From the NCBI RefSeq assembly GCF_932526225.1, contig NC_064034.1:4512001-4576000 (forward strand): a stretch of DNA of 64,000 bases, in the 5' to 3' direction. The translations under genes were made by a program, and so were the position numbers. Shown here in pieces: positions 34,009 through 46,000 of the stretch; the first letter of the stretch is position 1, and each line of letters begins with the position of its first letter. Origin of the DNA: Nematostella vectensis. Its lineage: Eukaryota; Cnidaria; Anthozoa; Actiniaria; Edwardsiidae. A model generated the notes under the pieces. It was not told the origin of the DNA, ran no database searches, and worked only from the letters and a program-made list of their open reading frames with translations.

Positions 34009-34524
34009 ATGGGCAACCGTTTGAGCTGTATTCATAGTGACCGAGTCATTGATCTTCGTGAGAAAACGGAGAAACCGCAAAAGGGATGGATCCGGAAACC
34101 ATTTCGTTTCCCTGATTTCCGTGCTAAAACTGAGAGAAAATTTACCGGGCACGACTCCTTGCACATCCTTCAGGTCATGAGCGTGCATTCCAGCGAGATG
34201 TACACATCTGTGACCAGCTTTGCTAGCACCACCAACATCATCCCCTTTTCGCCAGAAGTAAACCCTAAGTCAAGTGCCAAGTCCGAGAGGGCCACTCTCA
34301 CTTCAAGCGAGACGGAATCCAGTATTGCGAATGAAGTTCCTAAAGCCCCTCTAAACGCCGAGGAAGGTTCCGAGGAGCGAGACGGAAATATGGCAGACCT
34401 TACTACGTTCAAGGGACGGTCACTTGGGCTGCTGAGAAGGATGCGTCGACGTCGAGTGTCGGCAGTCGGGTATGATGGGGATGATGAGAGGATGGCTTCC
34501 TCGCCAACAGACGCCGACTATTAA
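34009..34524 (+). CDS. Small MGN-starting acylated-type protein, copy B
   Basis: 171 residues, single exon, starting MGNRLSCIHSDRVIDLREK. MGNRLS fits the myristoylation consensus (Gly2, Ser6), with Cys7 as a possible palmitoylation site. The middle is Ser/Thr-rich and acidic. A basic stretch LLRRMRRRRVS near the end could bind acidic lipid or act in localisation. It shares SDRVIDL and the RR-rich patch with copy A. Copy B is longer mainly through the middle part. AATAAA signals lie at 34846 and further downstream. No known family recognised. Confidence 0.7.
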   Translation: MGNRLSCIHSDRVIDLREKTEKPQKGWIRKPFRFPDFRAKTERKFTGHDSLHILQVMSVHSSEMYTSVTSFASTTNIIPFSPEVNPKSSAKSERATLTSSETESSIANEVPKAPLNAEEGSEERDGNMADLTTFKGRSLGLLRRMRRRRVSAVGYDGDDERMASSPTDADY

Positions 34525-34649
34525 AGCGTTAAAATAACAGATACCGTCGACACAAGCGCAGGAGAATTACCACCGAGCGCAATCGCGATGCGTTGCCAGC
34601 GCAGAGAATTTAGCAAAAGACAACAGTTCGTACAGGACAGGAAAAGCGG

Positions 34650-34835
34650 GAAACCGCGACAAATCCTGGCGAAGGACGTAACCAGGTACTTCCATCTTCA
34701 CTTTTGTCGTATTTGCTAAGTTTTCGCGCCTAGTGACACCGGAACTATACACTGTGGCATAGAAGAGAGTTTAGCGGGAATCCGCGACAAACCCTGGCGA
34801 ATCAGCTAGGTACTTCAACCAAGCCATCCGAGTGC
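34650..34835. repeat. Right arm of inverted duplication
   Basis: Inverted relative to 32391-32610: GGGAAACCGCGACAAATCCTGGCG...CCAGGTACTTCC and a second copy GGGAATCCGCGACAAACCCTGGCG...GGTACTTC, ending AACCAAGCCATCCGAGTGCTGA. Each arm therefore carries the same internal tandem pair. Confidence 0.85.
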
Positions 34836-34859
34836 TGAGTTCCGGAGCAATAAATATAC

Positions 34860-36301
34860 CATGGACAATGCAAGCCATGTGACGACGTAATTCGTGCAAG
34901 CTGTCAACTAAATCTGTACTGGTAAAAAAAATATTTATGTAGTAGATTTTTATGAAAATAAAATAAACTAAAAAGCTTTACTATAACCGCCGTCTTCCAG
35001 TGTCGATACAAGGTGATTAAAAGTCAACTTGCTAAATAAATACACTATCTCAAGAGGAAGCGGGTCGTTGCGTTAAAGAGCAAATGCTATACAAAAGCGA
35101 TACATCGAGGAAGTATAGTTTTTGTGGCTAATTCCACTACCCCCCCCCCCCCCCCCTCCTCCCCAGGCAACGCCCCTCGTGTAAGAAAGTCAAACAGCAA
35201 CACGCCAAAAAACGTTTTATTTCTTTATTATCTTTTAATATTCTATTAAAATCCGAGCACAGCCCAATAAAACCACGCCCTGATGAAAATCTATCCCATA
35301 ACCTATTGATTGCTATATTCAGGGGTGGATCCGGACTTATTGTTCTTCCGTATATTTCCTTATATTTCTTGTTATTTTTAAGCCAAATGTCTGAAAAAGG
35401 GGTGAGGGGCCCCCCTCGATCCGCCCCTGATATTTAATACACGTTCCATTGATACAACATACACTAAAATGCCAGTAAATGATTATGGTTTGTTTTGGTT
35501 TGGGTTTGTTGGCAGGGGCGTAGCCAGGGGGTGGCCCAGGGGGCCTGGGCCCCCCCTTTTGGCAGCCAAAAATACTGTAAATGTATGAGACATTATCTAA
35601 AATACAGGAGAAAAGGGCCTTTTGGGCCCTCTCTTGTTAAAAATCCTGTCTACGCCGCTGGTTGGGAAACCAAAATCATTCTACGGCAGAGGTGAATGGC
35701 TTGCAGCACTTCTTGAGTTTTGGTTAAATAAAAAAAATATATCCCAACAAATAGAACCTTCATGTTCCATCATGGTCCTTTTTTGAAGCAGACCAGTCGA
35801 GAGGGTGGTCCTTCAAATCCTTCTTGCTACGGGCCACTTCCCTGTACAAGTTGTTTCCTATTACTCATATTAACATTTTTAAATGTTAAACTTAAAAGTA
35901 GCCTACCATTAAATGTACAGTAAATCACCTTATTACATGGAATTCCTGTGGGGTTAACATCTTGCATTTTTGTGAGGCATATATTTTGTGGCACTAGGTT
36001 TGCCTAAATTTCGAGGTTTCTAAATACCTATTTAGAGATACGAATTTGTTTCCAATGTAACAAAACACATTACGTTAACAAAGTTTTACTATTTTCAGAC
36101 TTTTCATGCAACCTTGCACAACTTTGATATCGCAATATTTTGAGAATCTCATGTAATAATGTTTATCAATGTGTACACCCTATCCCTCCCTTCTATAACC
36201 ATTGAGTACCTGTTTAGGAATAATAAATTATCTTGTTAATGAAAGAGGCCCATGGCCCACTAATTCAGTATCTAGTTATATAATCTGTTACTCTGTGCCT
36301 G
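34860..36301. other. Gene-free spacer with a dispersed repeat
   Basis: Contains a C-run (35143-35157) and a copy of the GGGGCGTAGCCAGG element (about 35510-35665, with GGCCTGGGCCCCCCC). The rest is AT-rich. No coding region is supported. Confidence 0.5.
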
Positions 36302-39300
36302 CTATATAAGATGATAATGTGGTCTTCTGTCATGCACATGGCTGTTTATGTGGTTGAGATGCCCATTTGTGAGGCTGGGAGTAGGGAGTTTAGTGTCCTT
36401 GTTGTGCATGGGTAGATGATGTGCTGCCCTGTTAGCATCATACTTGGCCTGAAGAAAAACGTTCATTTAGAAGTTAGGCTAACTGTATTGTGGTAAGCAT
36501 ATGGGGGTTTGGTTTGGGAAGAAATGTCCCACTTGACTGGATGATATTCCCACTGGTTCCTATTCCCAGAAGTTCTGGTCTAAAATGTGAACAACTTCAA
36601 GCTAAGGACAAGATTACTAATCTGCTAGACATAATGTTAAAAATGCAAAGGGAAACACCATCAAAGGATGGTGCATGTGACCTCTGTACCTATACCTAGC
36701 TCTATGACTGTGTAAAGTACCATTGGGATTAATTTCAACATTCAGAAAGTGAATTCAGAGTTAATTTGTTAATAGTAAAAAAAATCATTGTGAGATTAAA
36801 CCTATAGACCCAGCCAATAAGTTTTATGTATCACATACCTTATTGTAAATGAACACACCAAAGATGGCCATCAACATTCCAAGGAAGTTATAAATGGTAA
36901 CAGGGTTACGTAACATGAAGAGAGAGACAGAGATGACAAGGATGCGCTTGGATGCTGTGGCCACAGAATAACTCAATGGAGTGATAAGGGATAACACAGT
37001 GAAAGCGACCATATTTTGGACAAAATTCAGGAAGCCATTGATGGTTATTACAACAAGTAACCAAAGAATGTTTTCTTCACTCTGAAATTATAGAGAAAAA
37101 ATTGAAATTAGAGCATAAAAGTTGGTTGTAAGTTCAAATAACATTATATAAAACTTCACAGAAGAGACGAAAACACAAGCCAATCTAACACCAGCTCTAT
37201 TGCGTAAAATTTGCATATTAGTTGGACGTGAGAAGAAAAAAAGGTGCATGAAGATTTAATGTAGTAACTGCACCAGTTTACTTCCGGTCAATTTCAATCT
37301 CCAAGAATATTTAATGAAAAATGAAAAAAAAGTTGTAAAATTTCAAAAGCAGTGTGTCTATTGGAGGATGTGACTGATAATTTAGAGCAGATGGCCTGTT
37401 AAACAGCTTGTATTATATTTTTTTTTTTGCCAATTAAGGTTCCTCCGAAAGTTAACTGGTGCAATTGCTGCTTTAAGGTTGATACAGATATTGGTTTGTG
37501 ATAACAGAGACATGATCTTACCAAATCTGAATACGTCAAAATTTTTCTAAGATCGTACAATGCCCAGATTGGCAGCAAAATGACAGTCGCTATGCGTGCT
37601 AAAATACTCAGCAATCTCAGATGACTGATGTGTAATTCACGCATCATCTGCAAAATAAGCAAACATTGTTATTTTACAAAACAATGTCATCAATGTATCA
37701 TTACTTGAGTGAGGAGGCAATGTTAAAAATATTACCTTCTTGGTGAAAATGTTTTGTACAGCAAATGTCAAGGTAGCAAGCAGGGCACTCATCAAACCAA
37801 CAATGTCAAAAGAAAGTTCTGTTGCTGTGGAGACCATGACACCAAGAACAATAGGCGCTAGAGAAAAATACACCTGTGAACAACAGACAAACATAAGGGC
37901 TTAAACTACGCCAGTGTACAAATATATCAATCACCAAACAAAAATTCTCAGTACTTACCAAAGGTGTTTGTTTTTGGCCTAAAATTAATCTTGATAAAAC
38001 AACTGTGAATATTGGCATTGTGGCCTGTTAGGAGAAGAACAAAGACAATTGTATCTTCAATTTTAGACTCATTACAAAAACAAAAAAGACCCAGACTACA
38101 ATGAACATTTTCTAGGAATATCATAAAAATCCTAAACATATTTTTGATAACATACCTTAACTACATAAGACGAGAGAAGAGTAGGGGACATGTAAATAAA
38201 AATAAAAACATTATCAACATATAAACTTATACATTTAAACCTTTTTTTATAATAATAATTGCTGATATAAATCGTGATGGAGTGATTCTATTCTGTTTAC
38301 TAATTTGGGTATACACCTATTTCAATAAACATTTTCAGGGCAAATGGCAAATAGCAATTGGCAAATGGCAGTTTTAAGACCAATCACATCTAATGGGTAT
38401 AATTATTTGTATGAATAAAGATAAGTAATATTATCACATAAACTATCCACATTCTCTTACATTTCGTGGAAATTTGACAAGTTCAATGGTATTTTATGAT
38501 AGCAGAACTGCCATTTGACAACTGGTATTTGCCATTTGTCTGACAACATATTTTGAAATAGGTGTATATCATACTTACCAACCTTGAAACCTCAAAAACC
38601 GGGAGAACTGTATAAGATTAAATTATCGATGAATTTTCCCGGGAGATTACACTATATGTAAGTTTCAATTTTTTGGCTGGGAAATAAAGGCTAAAAACCT
38701 CCTGCGAGAATTGGCACGTATGATATATAGCTATATATATTTTTAAAACACCAACATGATCAATGATATGCAAACATGCATAAGCTTAAGTTGAGTTGCT
38801 AGGATACAAAAAACGAGGGGATAAAACCTTGTATGACAATTTATTTTTGTAATTATAATCAGGATTTCTTTAGTCGCTCCACCTATCCCATAGCATAGAT
38901 TGGCATTAAAAAAATCATTTGTAATCATTTGACTCAATGATTGTTTTATATTAACTTTTTTCGCTTCCTTCGAGATCTCATTTTGCAGACTAAGAATGTT
39001 TAAGATACGATTAAGAAAATCCTATAATGCAACTTCAAAAACGGTTGTGTTAGCATAAAGCCACATATAAATAAATCAAAAGGCAAAACAAAACACAACA
39101 ACACAGCGATTCCATTCATTCAAAGCAGAAATCACCTTTAAATTAAACGCGTTTATTAAAACTCATTAAACTATACGATTAACTAAAGTTTATGAAAAAA
39201 TAGTGGTTGGTGCACTGGATATACGGTTAAACCTCTGAGATATCGTGAAGCAAGTCCAAAATGTGGACATCCCTCGACAGATCAAATGATGGCGGCCATG

Positions 39301-39662
39301 TATGATCGCTTACCCGTATGAGCGTAAGATACGGGGACTTTCCATATACTAACGTAGGCCGATACTGCCGCTAGCGCCTTCCCAAAAGACAGAGGCACGA
39401 TAAATTTATAAAACGTGGTTTTAGGGATCGCTGAATACTTGGGGACCCGCCATAGTACAAGGGTTGGCCCCATAAACAGAGCAGTCGAGAATACTTGAAC
39501 GAAAGCCACCGTTACTGGATGGGGAAACTTGTTCAAAAGTCTTTTTGTGATCACATTGTTTGTAGAGCTTACTGTAAACCACACAGTACATAGTAGAAAT
39601 ATCCTGATCGCTTCTCCTGGGATTCCTGAAGCCATATTTTTTGGGCTTGATCGACTTCCCAC
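36302..39662 (-). CDS. SLC35E1: SLC35E1-like nucleotide-sugar/triose-phosphate-type transporter
   Basis: Seven coding exons: 39662-39314, 38160-38156 (5 nt), 38024-37959, 37873-37736, 37647-37522, 37081-36839, 36448-36302; one frame, 357 residues. Hallmarks of SLC35E1 are [103 protein letters not shown] and AKYDANRAA. The protein is multi-pass (about ten TM segments expected), probably in the Golgi. Family knowledge gives no firm substrate. The family motif SYAHTVKATMP is restored only if TTAAG at 38160-38156 is an exon. Divergent from ZNG1 with 366 bp between starts. Confidence 0.94.
38156..38160 (-). other. Inferred 5-nt microexon of SLC35E1
   Basis: In gene orientation: TCTTCTCTCGTCTTATGTAG, then TTAAG, then GTATGTTATC. 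It completes the split codon ACG-G|TT-AAG|GCC and gives T-V-K-A, as in the family. Without it the flanking exons (phases 1 and 0) are out of frame. A strong upstream pyrimidine tract fits microexon biology. Confidence 0.85.
38309..38568. repeat. Foldback (MITE-like) element in SLC35E1 intron 1
   Basis: Arms of about 60-65 bp: the left starts GTATACACCTATTTCAA and contains GGCAAATGGCAGTT (to about 38373); the right is the inverted AACTGCCATTTGACAACTGG... ending TTGAAATAGGTGTATATC. The core is about 140 bp and non-coding. Confidence 0.7.
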
Positions 39663-40028
39663 CTCGTTCCTTTTTCTTCTAGCGACACGTCTCCAACCGG
39701 AGGGGAGTCCTACTTCCGGTTATGAAATACTTCCGGTTGCGTAAGACATTTTTACAAGCACGTCTTTTTGTTGAGATAAATTGTTTGAATTGAAAACAAA
39801 CTTAGAAGTTTAAATGTTATCTTATAATAATCAAGAATTTTAACAAAATAGGATCGATCGATGGCTTTTTGATGTTGAAAAACGCTATTTTGTCCAGTAG
39901 TTCCCGAGCCATGAACGAGTGAGGTAATGAGAGCATGGGCTCTAAGAGATAGACCGCTATACAATACAACGGCGGGCGCGTAAACTTTTTTGAAAACAAC
40001 ACAACCGGCGGGAAAGAAGCGATGCAAG
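39663..40028. promoter_or_regulatory. Bidirectional promoter region, SLC35E1 / ZNG1
   Basis: 366 bp between divergent starts. CTTCCGGTT occurs at least twice (about 39711-39737), resembling ETS-type sites often found in housekeeping bidirectional promoters. The functional role is inferred. Confidence 0.55.
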
Positions 40029-43000
40029 ATGGCTACAAATAGTGATTCAGATGATGAAGAATGCCCTGATCTCGTGCCGTCAGCCTGCGTGCGGATTCCT
40101 GTGACTATTATTACTGGATATTTAGGTGAGATTTGTTGAAAAGGGATGTTCATATTGATAAAAGAGCTTTCTTTTGATTCATTGAATTGGTAGACCCCCG
40201 CTCGAGGGTGAATGACTGGTTTTGGTGATGGTGGGTGTTGTTGGTAATGACTGGGTTTGGTGATGGTGGGTGTTGTTGGTAATGACTGGGTTTGGTGATG
40301 TTTGGTGTTGTTGTTAATGACTGGGTTTGGTGATGGTGGGTGTTGTTGGTAATGACTGGGTTTGGTGATGTTTGGTGTTGTTGGTAATGACTCGGTTTGG
40401 TGATGGTGGGTGTTGTTGGTAATGACTGGTTTTTGGTGATGTTTGGTGTTGTTGGTAATGACTGGGTTTGGTTTTGGTGGGTGTTGTTGGTAATGACTGG
40501 GTTAGGTGATGTTTGGTGTTGTTGGTAATGACTGGGTTTGGTGATGGTGGGTGTTGTTGGTAATGACTGGTTTTTGGTGATGTTTGGTGTTGTTGGTAAT
40601 GACTCGGTTTGGTGATGGCGGGTGTTGTTTGTAATGGGTTTGGTAATGGTGGGTGTTATTGATAATGCCTGGGTTCGGTGATTAAAGCATTCGTAAACAC
40701 AACTGTTTATTATATGTTTCGACCGTCTGCTTTACAACATACGAACCCTATAATATACTCCTTACACAGGTAGCCCGGTCATAACACAGGTAGCCCGGAC
40801 ACTACAACTCCTCCCTTTTCCGAACTAACTCTAACATCACAAGTAGACTAGGTCTATACCAGTCCCTAAGTGTGAAACAACAAATCTCAATGAAACAGTT
40901 CTCAAATGTAACTATTGTGTGCAATAAACTAAGTTTACACATAAACTTCATAGTCTTTAAGATGCGAAGGCAACTTTCTCTCTCTAGTCGGCCTAGTGTC
41001 CACAGAGCTCTCCACACTAGGTGTAGCCTGCCTCATCATCTGTTCCAAAGTATTTCTTGATGTCTGTAACATTTTTCCTGTAACTAGCCCCTTCTGATGA
41101 GGTGACTGTTACTTCGTTCTCGTGTTTACTAGAAATCTCATATGGAGTGTCCTCAAAGTTGGTTGACAGTTTGTTTTCCTTCCTTTGTTTCAAAAGTACC
41201 GTGTCACCTGGCTGTAGATCGTTCTCCTGTGCGTTTCGCCTTGCATCTGCATAGTCAGTTCTCTTTTGTTTTAGTTCCATATCCCGATCTCTAACTTCAC
41301 TGTCCTCTGTTCTGAATTCTCTTATCTCTGGAATTTTACATCTAGCTTCTCTGTTGAATAACAGTTTGGATGGTGTTGCACCAGTCATGCTCTGAGGTGT
41401 TGTTTTGGTATGCAATCAGGAATTTTCTGAGTTCCTGTTGTATGTCCTTCTTCTCAGCTTGTGCGATCTTAAGTGCTTTCAATAGACTACGATTCTGTCT
41501 CGCAACCTCACCATTAGCTTGGGGCCATAATGGTGTGCTTGTCCTGTGTTGAATGTTATTTGCTTTTAGGTATGTTTCAAATTCTTCCGACACAAATTGA
41601 GGACTGTTGTCTGTTTTAAGCGATTCAGGGAGACCATGGGTACAGAAAGTCTTGTCTAAGCTTTCTATGATCTTACTTGACACTACAGATCTCAGAATAT
41701 CAACCTCATAATACCTGCTGTAGTAGTCCACAACTACCAACACATACTCTCCAGAAGGTAGTGGTCCCATTAAGTCAGCTGCCAGGTCTTTCCAGGGTTG
41801 GGTGGGGAACTGTGTGTGTCGCAAGGGTTCGGGTGGGGTGGATGCCCCTACCAACTGACACCCATGACAGGCTTTACACTTCTGTCCCACCTGTCTATCA
41901 ACCCCTTCCCACCATACTTTAGTCCTTAGTCTTTGCTTTGTTTTGACTACCCCTTGGTGCCCCTCATGACCCAACTCTAGAACTTCTTTCCGTAGTATGG
42001 TAGGTACCAACAATCTAGTCCCCCTTAGTACTAGCTTACCAAGGGTAGACAGTTCCTGTCTCACAGCCTTGTATTGAGTTGGAGCACCATCCAAATTCTC
42101 TGTTAGGATGCAGTCCCGAAGTTGTTTAATCTCAGGGTCGACCGCAGATTCCCTCTCAATCTCCTCTATCGGTATAGCTACAGGTGCTGCCATTTCCGCA
42201 ACATGACGGATGTACTCCTCCGCGTCAGTGTTGATGCACACTCCTTTGGATCCCGTAAGCCTCAAAAGTGAGTCTGCAATGTTCTCCTTTCCGGGTATGT
42301 GTTTGACTTTGAAATTGTAGGGTTGTAATCTCAACACCCAGCGTTCTATGCGTATAGAAGTCCTGGACTTTGTAGAGTAGATTACTTCCAGTGGCTTGTG
42401 ATCTGTTAGCAGCACAAATTCCACCCCATACAAATACATGTGGAATCTTTCACATCCCCAGACTAAACCTAAGGCTTTCTTTTCGGTCTGGGAGTAACGT
42501 TTCTCAACATCAGTGAGACTGCGACTTGTATAAGCTATTACTCGCTCACACCCATTCTGCACTTGTGTGAGGATCGCCCCTAAGCCTACAGGGCTTGCGT
42601 CCATTACTAGTCTTGTAGATTCTGCATTCTTTTCAAAGTAAGCAAGAGTGCTTGCTTTGCTTAGATCTCTCTCAGAGTGTCAAATGCATTCTGTTGCTCT
42701 TGACCCCATACAAATTCCTCTCCTTTCCTAGTAAACCTCCGCAGTGGCTCTGCTGTTGTAGCTAAAACTGGTATAAAGCGTGTACTGAAGTTAACTAGCC
42801 CTAGGAAACTCCGTACCTCTCCTGCTGTCTGCGGTTCTTTAGCACTCAATACTGCTTCCACCCTGGATTCTGTGGGACCAATCCCCTTGCTAGACAAGAG
42901 ATAGCCCATAAATGTCAGTTCTGACATCCTGAAAACACACTTCTCCTTATTCAGTGTCAAACCCTTGTTCTTTAGCAGGTCAAGAGTCTTCCATAGCCTT

Positions 43001-46000
43001 GCGTCCTGTTCCTCCACAGTGCAACCATGTAAGATTATGTTGTCATGAATATTATGGGCTCCTTCGCAGCTTGACAATACTTGCTGCACAATGTGTTGGT
43101 ATAGTTCTGGTGCAGACGAAATGCCAAACATGAGCCGCTTGTACCTGAAGAGACCTTTGTGTGTCACAAATGTGGTGATAACCCTAGACTGTTCATCCAA
43201 CTCAATCTGATGGAAGCCCCACTTGAGGTCTAGTTTGCTGAATGTTGTACTCCCATTCAAGTTGTACAGAATCTCATCAACAGTGGGTATCGGGTGCCGT
43301 TCCCGTACCACAGCCTCGTTAGCCATTCTCATGTCAACACATAGTCTTATTTCTCCTGATGGCTTGGGTACGATATCAACTGGACTAACCCAAGGTGTAG
43401 GCCCTGATGCTTCCTCAATGATATCAAGGTTCTTGAGCTCCTCAAGCTTCTGGTTTACCTTGCCTTTTAGCCCAAAGGGTATGGGTCGTGCTTTCTGTGC
43501 AACTGGTCTTACAGTCTCATCAACATGTATCTTAGCTTGGAAATCTTTTAATTTCCCCACTCCAGTAAAACACTCCTTGTACTCTCCAAATAGTTCATCC
43601 TCTTGAACCGTATTCACTTGTATCCGCAGACCTCCTAGAATTTCACTGGGTCTGTCTACTCAGTATAGGTCTTGCCTTCTCTTCAATAACAATAAAGCGA
43701 GCACAACATGACTTTTTGTTATATGTCAGTTTTGCTTCAAATTCTCCAGCAGTGTTCAGTGGTTCTTCTGTCCCATAAGCATACAATTTCTTCTGGGATT
43801 TCCATGATTTACATTTAATTTTCTTGCTCTTCAACTCTTCCCAAGTTGTTCTGTCGATAACATTGCATGTAGATCCAGAGCCCACCAATACTCCCTTTAG
43901 TTCTACACCTCCCAGCTCCATATCAATGGTTATGCACCCTTGTCCTTCTGTGACTGCAAACGCATACTCGTCACTCTCTTTGTTAAGCTGGTGTACAGTT
44001 CCTTTTTTTGTTTAAAGTTCTTGCTTTTTAGCTCTTTGCTGTTTTGCTCTTTGTCAAACTTTGGCAAAATGACCAATTTTGCTGCATTTATTACACATCC
44101 GACCTCTGGCTTTGCTCTCTGGGTCTTTACTAAAGTGTCCTTCCATGCCACAGCAATAACAGTGTTTGCCTTTTCCTTTCTCCTTTTCCTCTCCTTTCTC
44201 CTTCCTCTTAAGGAATTTACTTTCCCTGCTGTCTCAAAGCTGTTTTCTATGGATTTCGCTTGACTTTCTGCAGCTTCCATTGCTCTAGCAAGTTCTTGAG
44301 CGCATTTCAGCGTCAGTGCTCCCCCGGATTCAAGTAATTTCTTCCTTAGGTTGTGTGACTTGAACTTGTCGATCAGTTGATCTCTTATGTGTTCTGCTTT
44401 TTCGTCACCGAAATCACAATTCTCCGCCATTTGGGACAGTCTCATGACAAACTGGTCTACCGTTTCGCTTTCCTCTTGTTTCGTTTGTCTGAAACAATGT
44501 CTCTCATAAGGCACATTGATTTGCGGGCTAAAGTAGCTGTCTAGCATTCTTATCGCTTGTTTATAACACGTGTCTCTGGTTGGTGCCTCTTCTAATGGGT
44601 CGGTTAGCGTTGTAAATATCTCTTGCACGTCTATTCCTGCACAGTGTAGTAACAGTGCTTTCTTCTGCGATTCTTTCGTGATATCTTTCGCCTCCAAATA
44701 GTATTGAAAAGCCGCTTCCCAATGTTTCCATTGTGGTCCGATGCTGGTCGGGTTTCCCTTGCAGTCGAAGGTCGAAATACTGCCAAGCTCGAGGTTCATC
44801 TCTCTTGTATTCTCCCTTTGCTTTTTCCTCAGATATTTCTTTAGCATTTCTCCAGGTTTTTCGTAAAGAATCCCCTAACTCATCACCAGTTATAGCATGG
44901 CCCTTTACTAAGAATCAACATTTTTTTCACTTCTTTCTGTGTGCATTCAAGCTGAGGATCTTTTTGTGTGTGTATTTCTAAAGTCTATGGTATCTGGGTT
45001 TTGACACTAAGTTGGACCAGACCAAAGGTAGAATTTTAAGCAGATACTGGATCCCCAAAAACAAATTTGTTTTACTTTAAAAAAATAATTTTTCTTTTCT
45101 TTCCCACAAAGGGTCTGGTAAGACAACATTACTGAATTACATCCTAACAGAACAGCACAACAAGAAGATTGCTGTCATTTTGAATGAATTTGGTGAAGGT
45201 CAGTCAACTTGCTATGATTATCTCTCTTTAGTATGTGCACTGGCTGTAGGATAGGAGTAGGAGGGGAGATGGTAGGAGATCTACAGAAAGGGCAGAAATC
45301 CCAAATGTGATCCTGGGCATCGGTGTAACTTAATAATGAATATTGAATGATAATTAAAAACTTGAATTCAGAGATATAATTATTGTTGCTGTTGGTAATG
45401 ACTATGGCTAGAGTAAGTGTTAAACATATCAAGTGGTATTCTTACTCCTTATAGGAAGTGCAATTGAGAAGTCCATGGCTATTGGCCAGGAAGGGGAACT
45501 CTATGAAGAGTGGCTAGAATTGAGGAATGGCTGCTTGTGCTGTTCTGTTAAGTATGTTTTTTTATGTATTGTTGTATTCTATTTAACTTGTATACAATTT
45601 AATTATCACTGACTATTATTGAATATACAAATTCAGGTATTATTGACCATTTTTGGGGTCACATATATTGTATTTTTAGGGATAATGGAATAAAAGCCAT
45701 TGAGAATCTGATGCTGAAGAGGGGCAGGTTTGACTACATACTATTGGAAACCACAGGCCTAGCGGACCCTGGTCCAATAGCTTCCATGTTCTGGCTTGAC
45801 GATGAGCTAGGAAGTGACTTGTGTTTAGATGGCATTGTCACTGTTGTTGATGCCAAATATTGTCTACAGGTAACTGCTATTTCCTAAAAATAACCATTGT
45901 GCATGGATAAAAAAAATACATAATGCACACATATATTGACATTCATGTCCCCTTGCAAGTTTCACCTCTTCGATACAAAATTACATTTTATTTATTAGGA

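Larger units (their letters stand above)
40800..44900 (-). mobile_element. Decayed Ty3/gypsy LTR retrotransposon
   Basis: Order on the minus strand: gag, protease, reverse transcriptase, RNase H, integrase, as in Ty3/gypsy (Metaviridae-type) elements. Broken into at least five frames. No LTR pair was recognised at 40.7-40.8 or 44.9-45.1 kb by eye. It lies antisense in ZNG1 intron 1. Confidence 0.85.
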
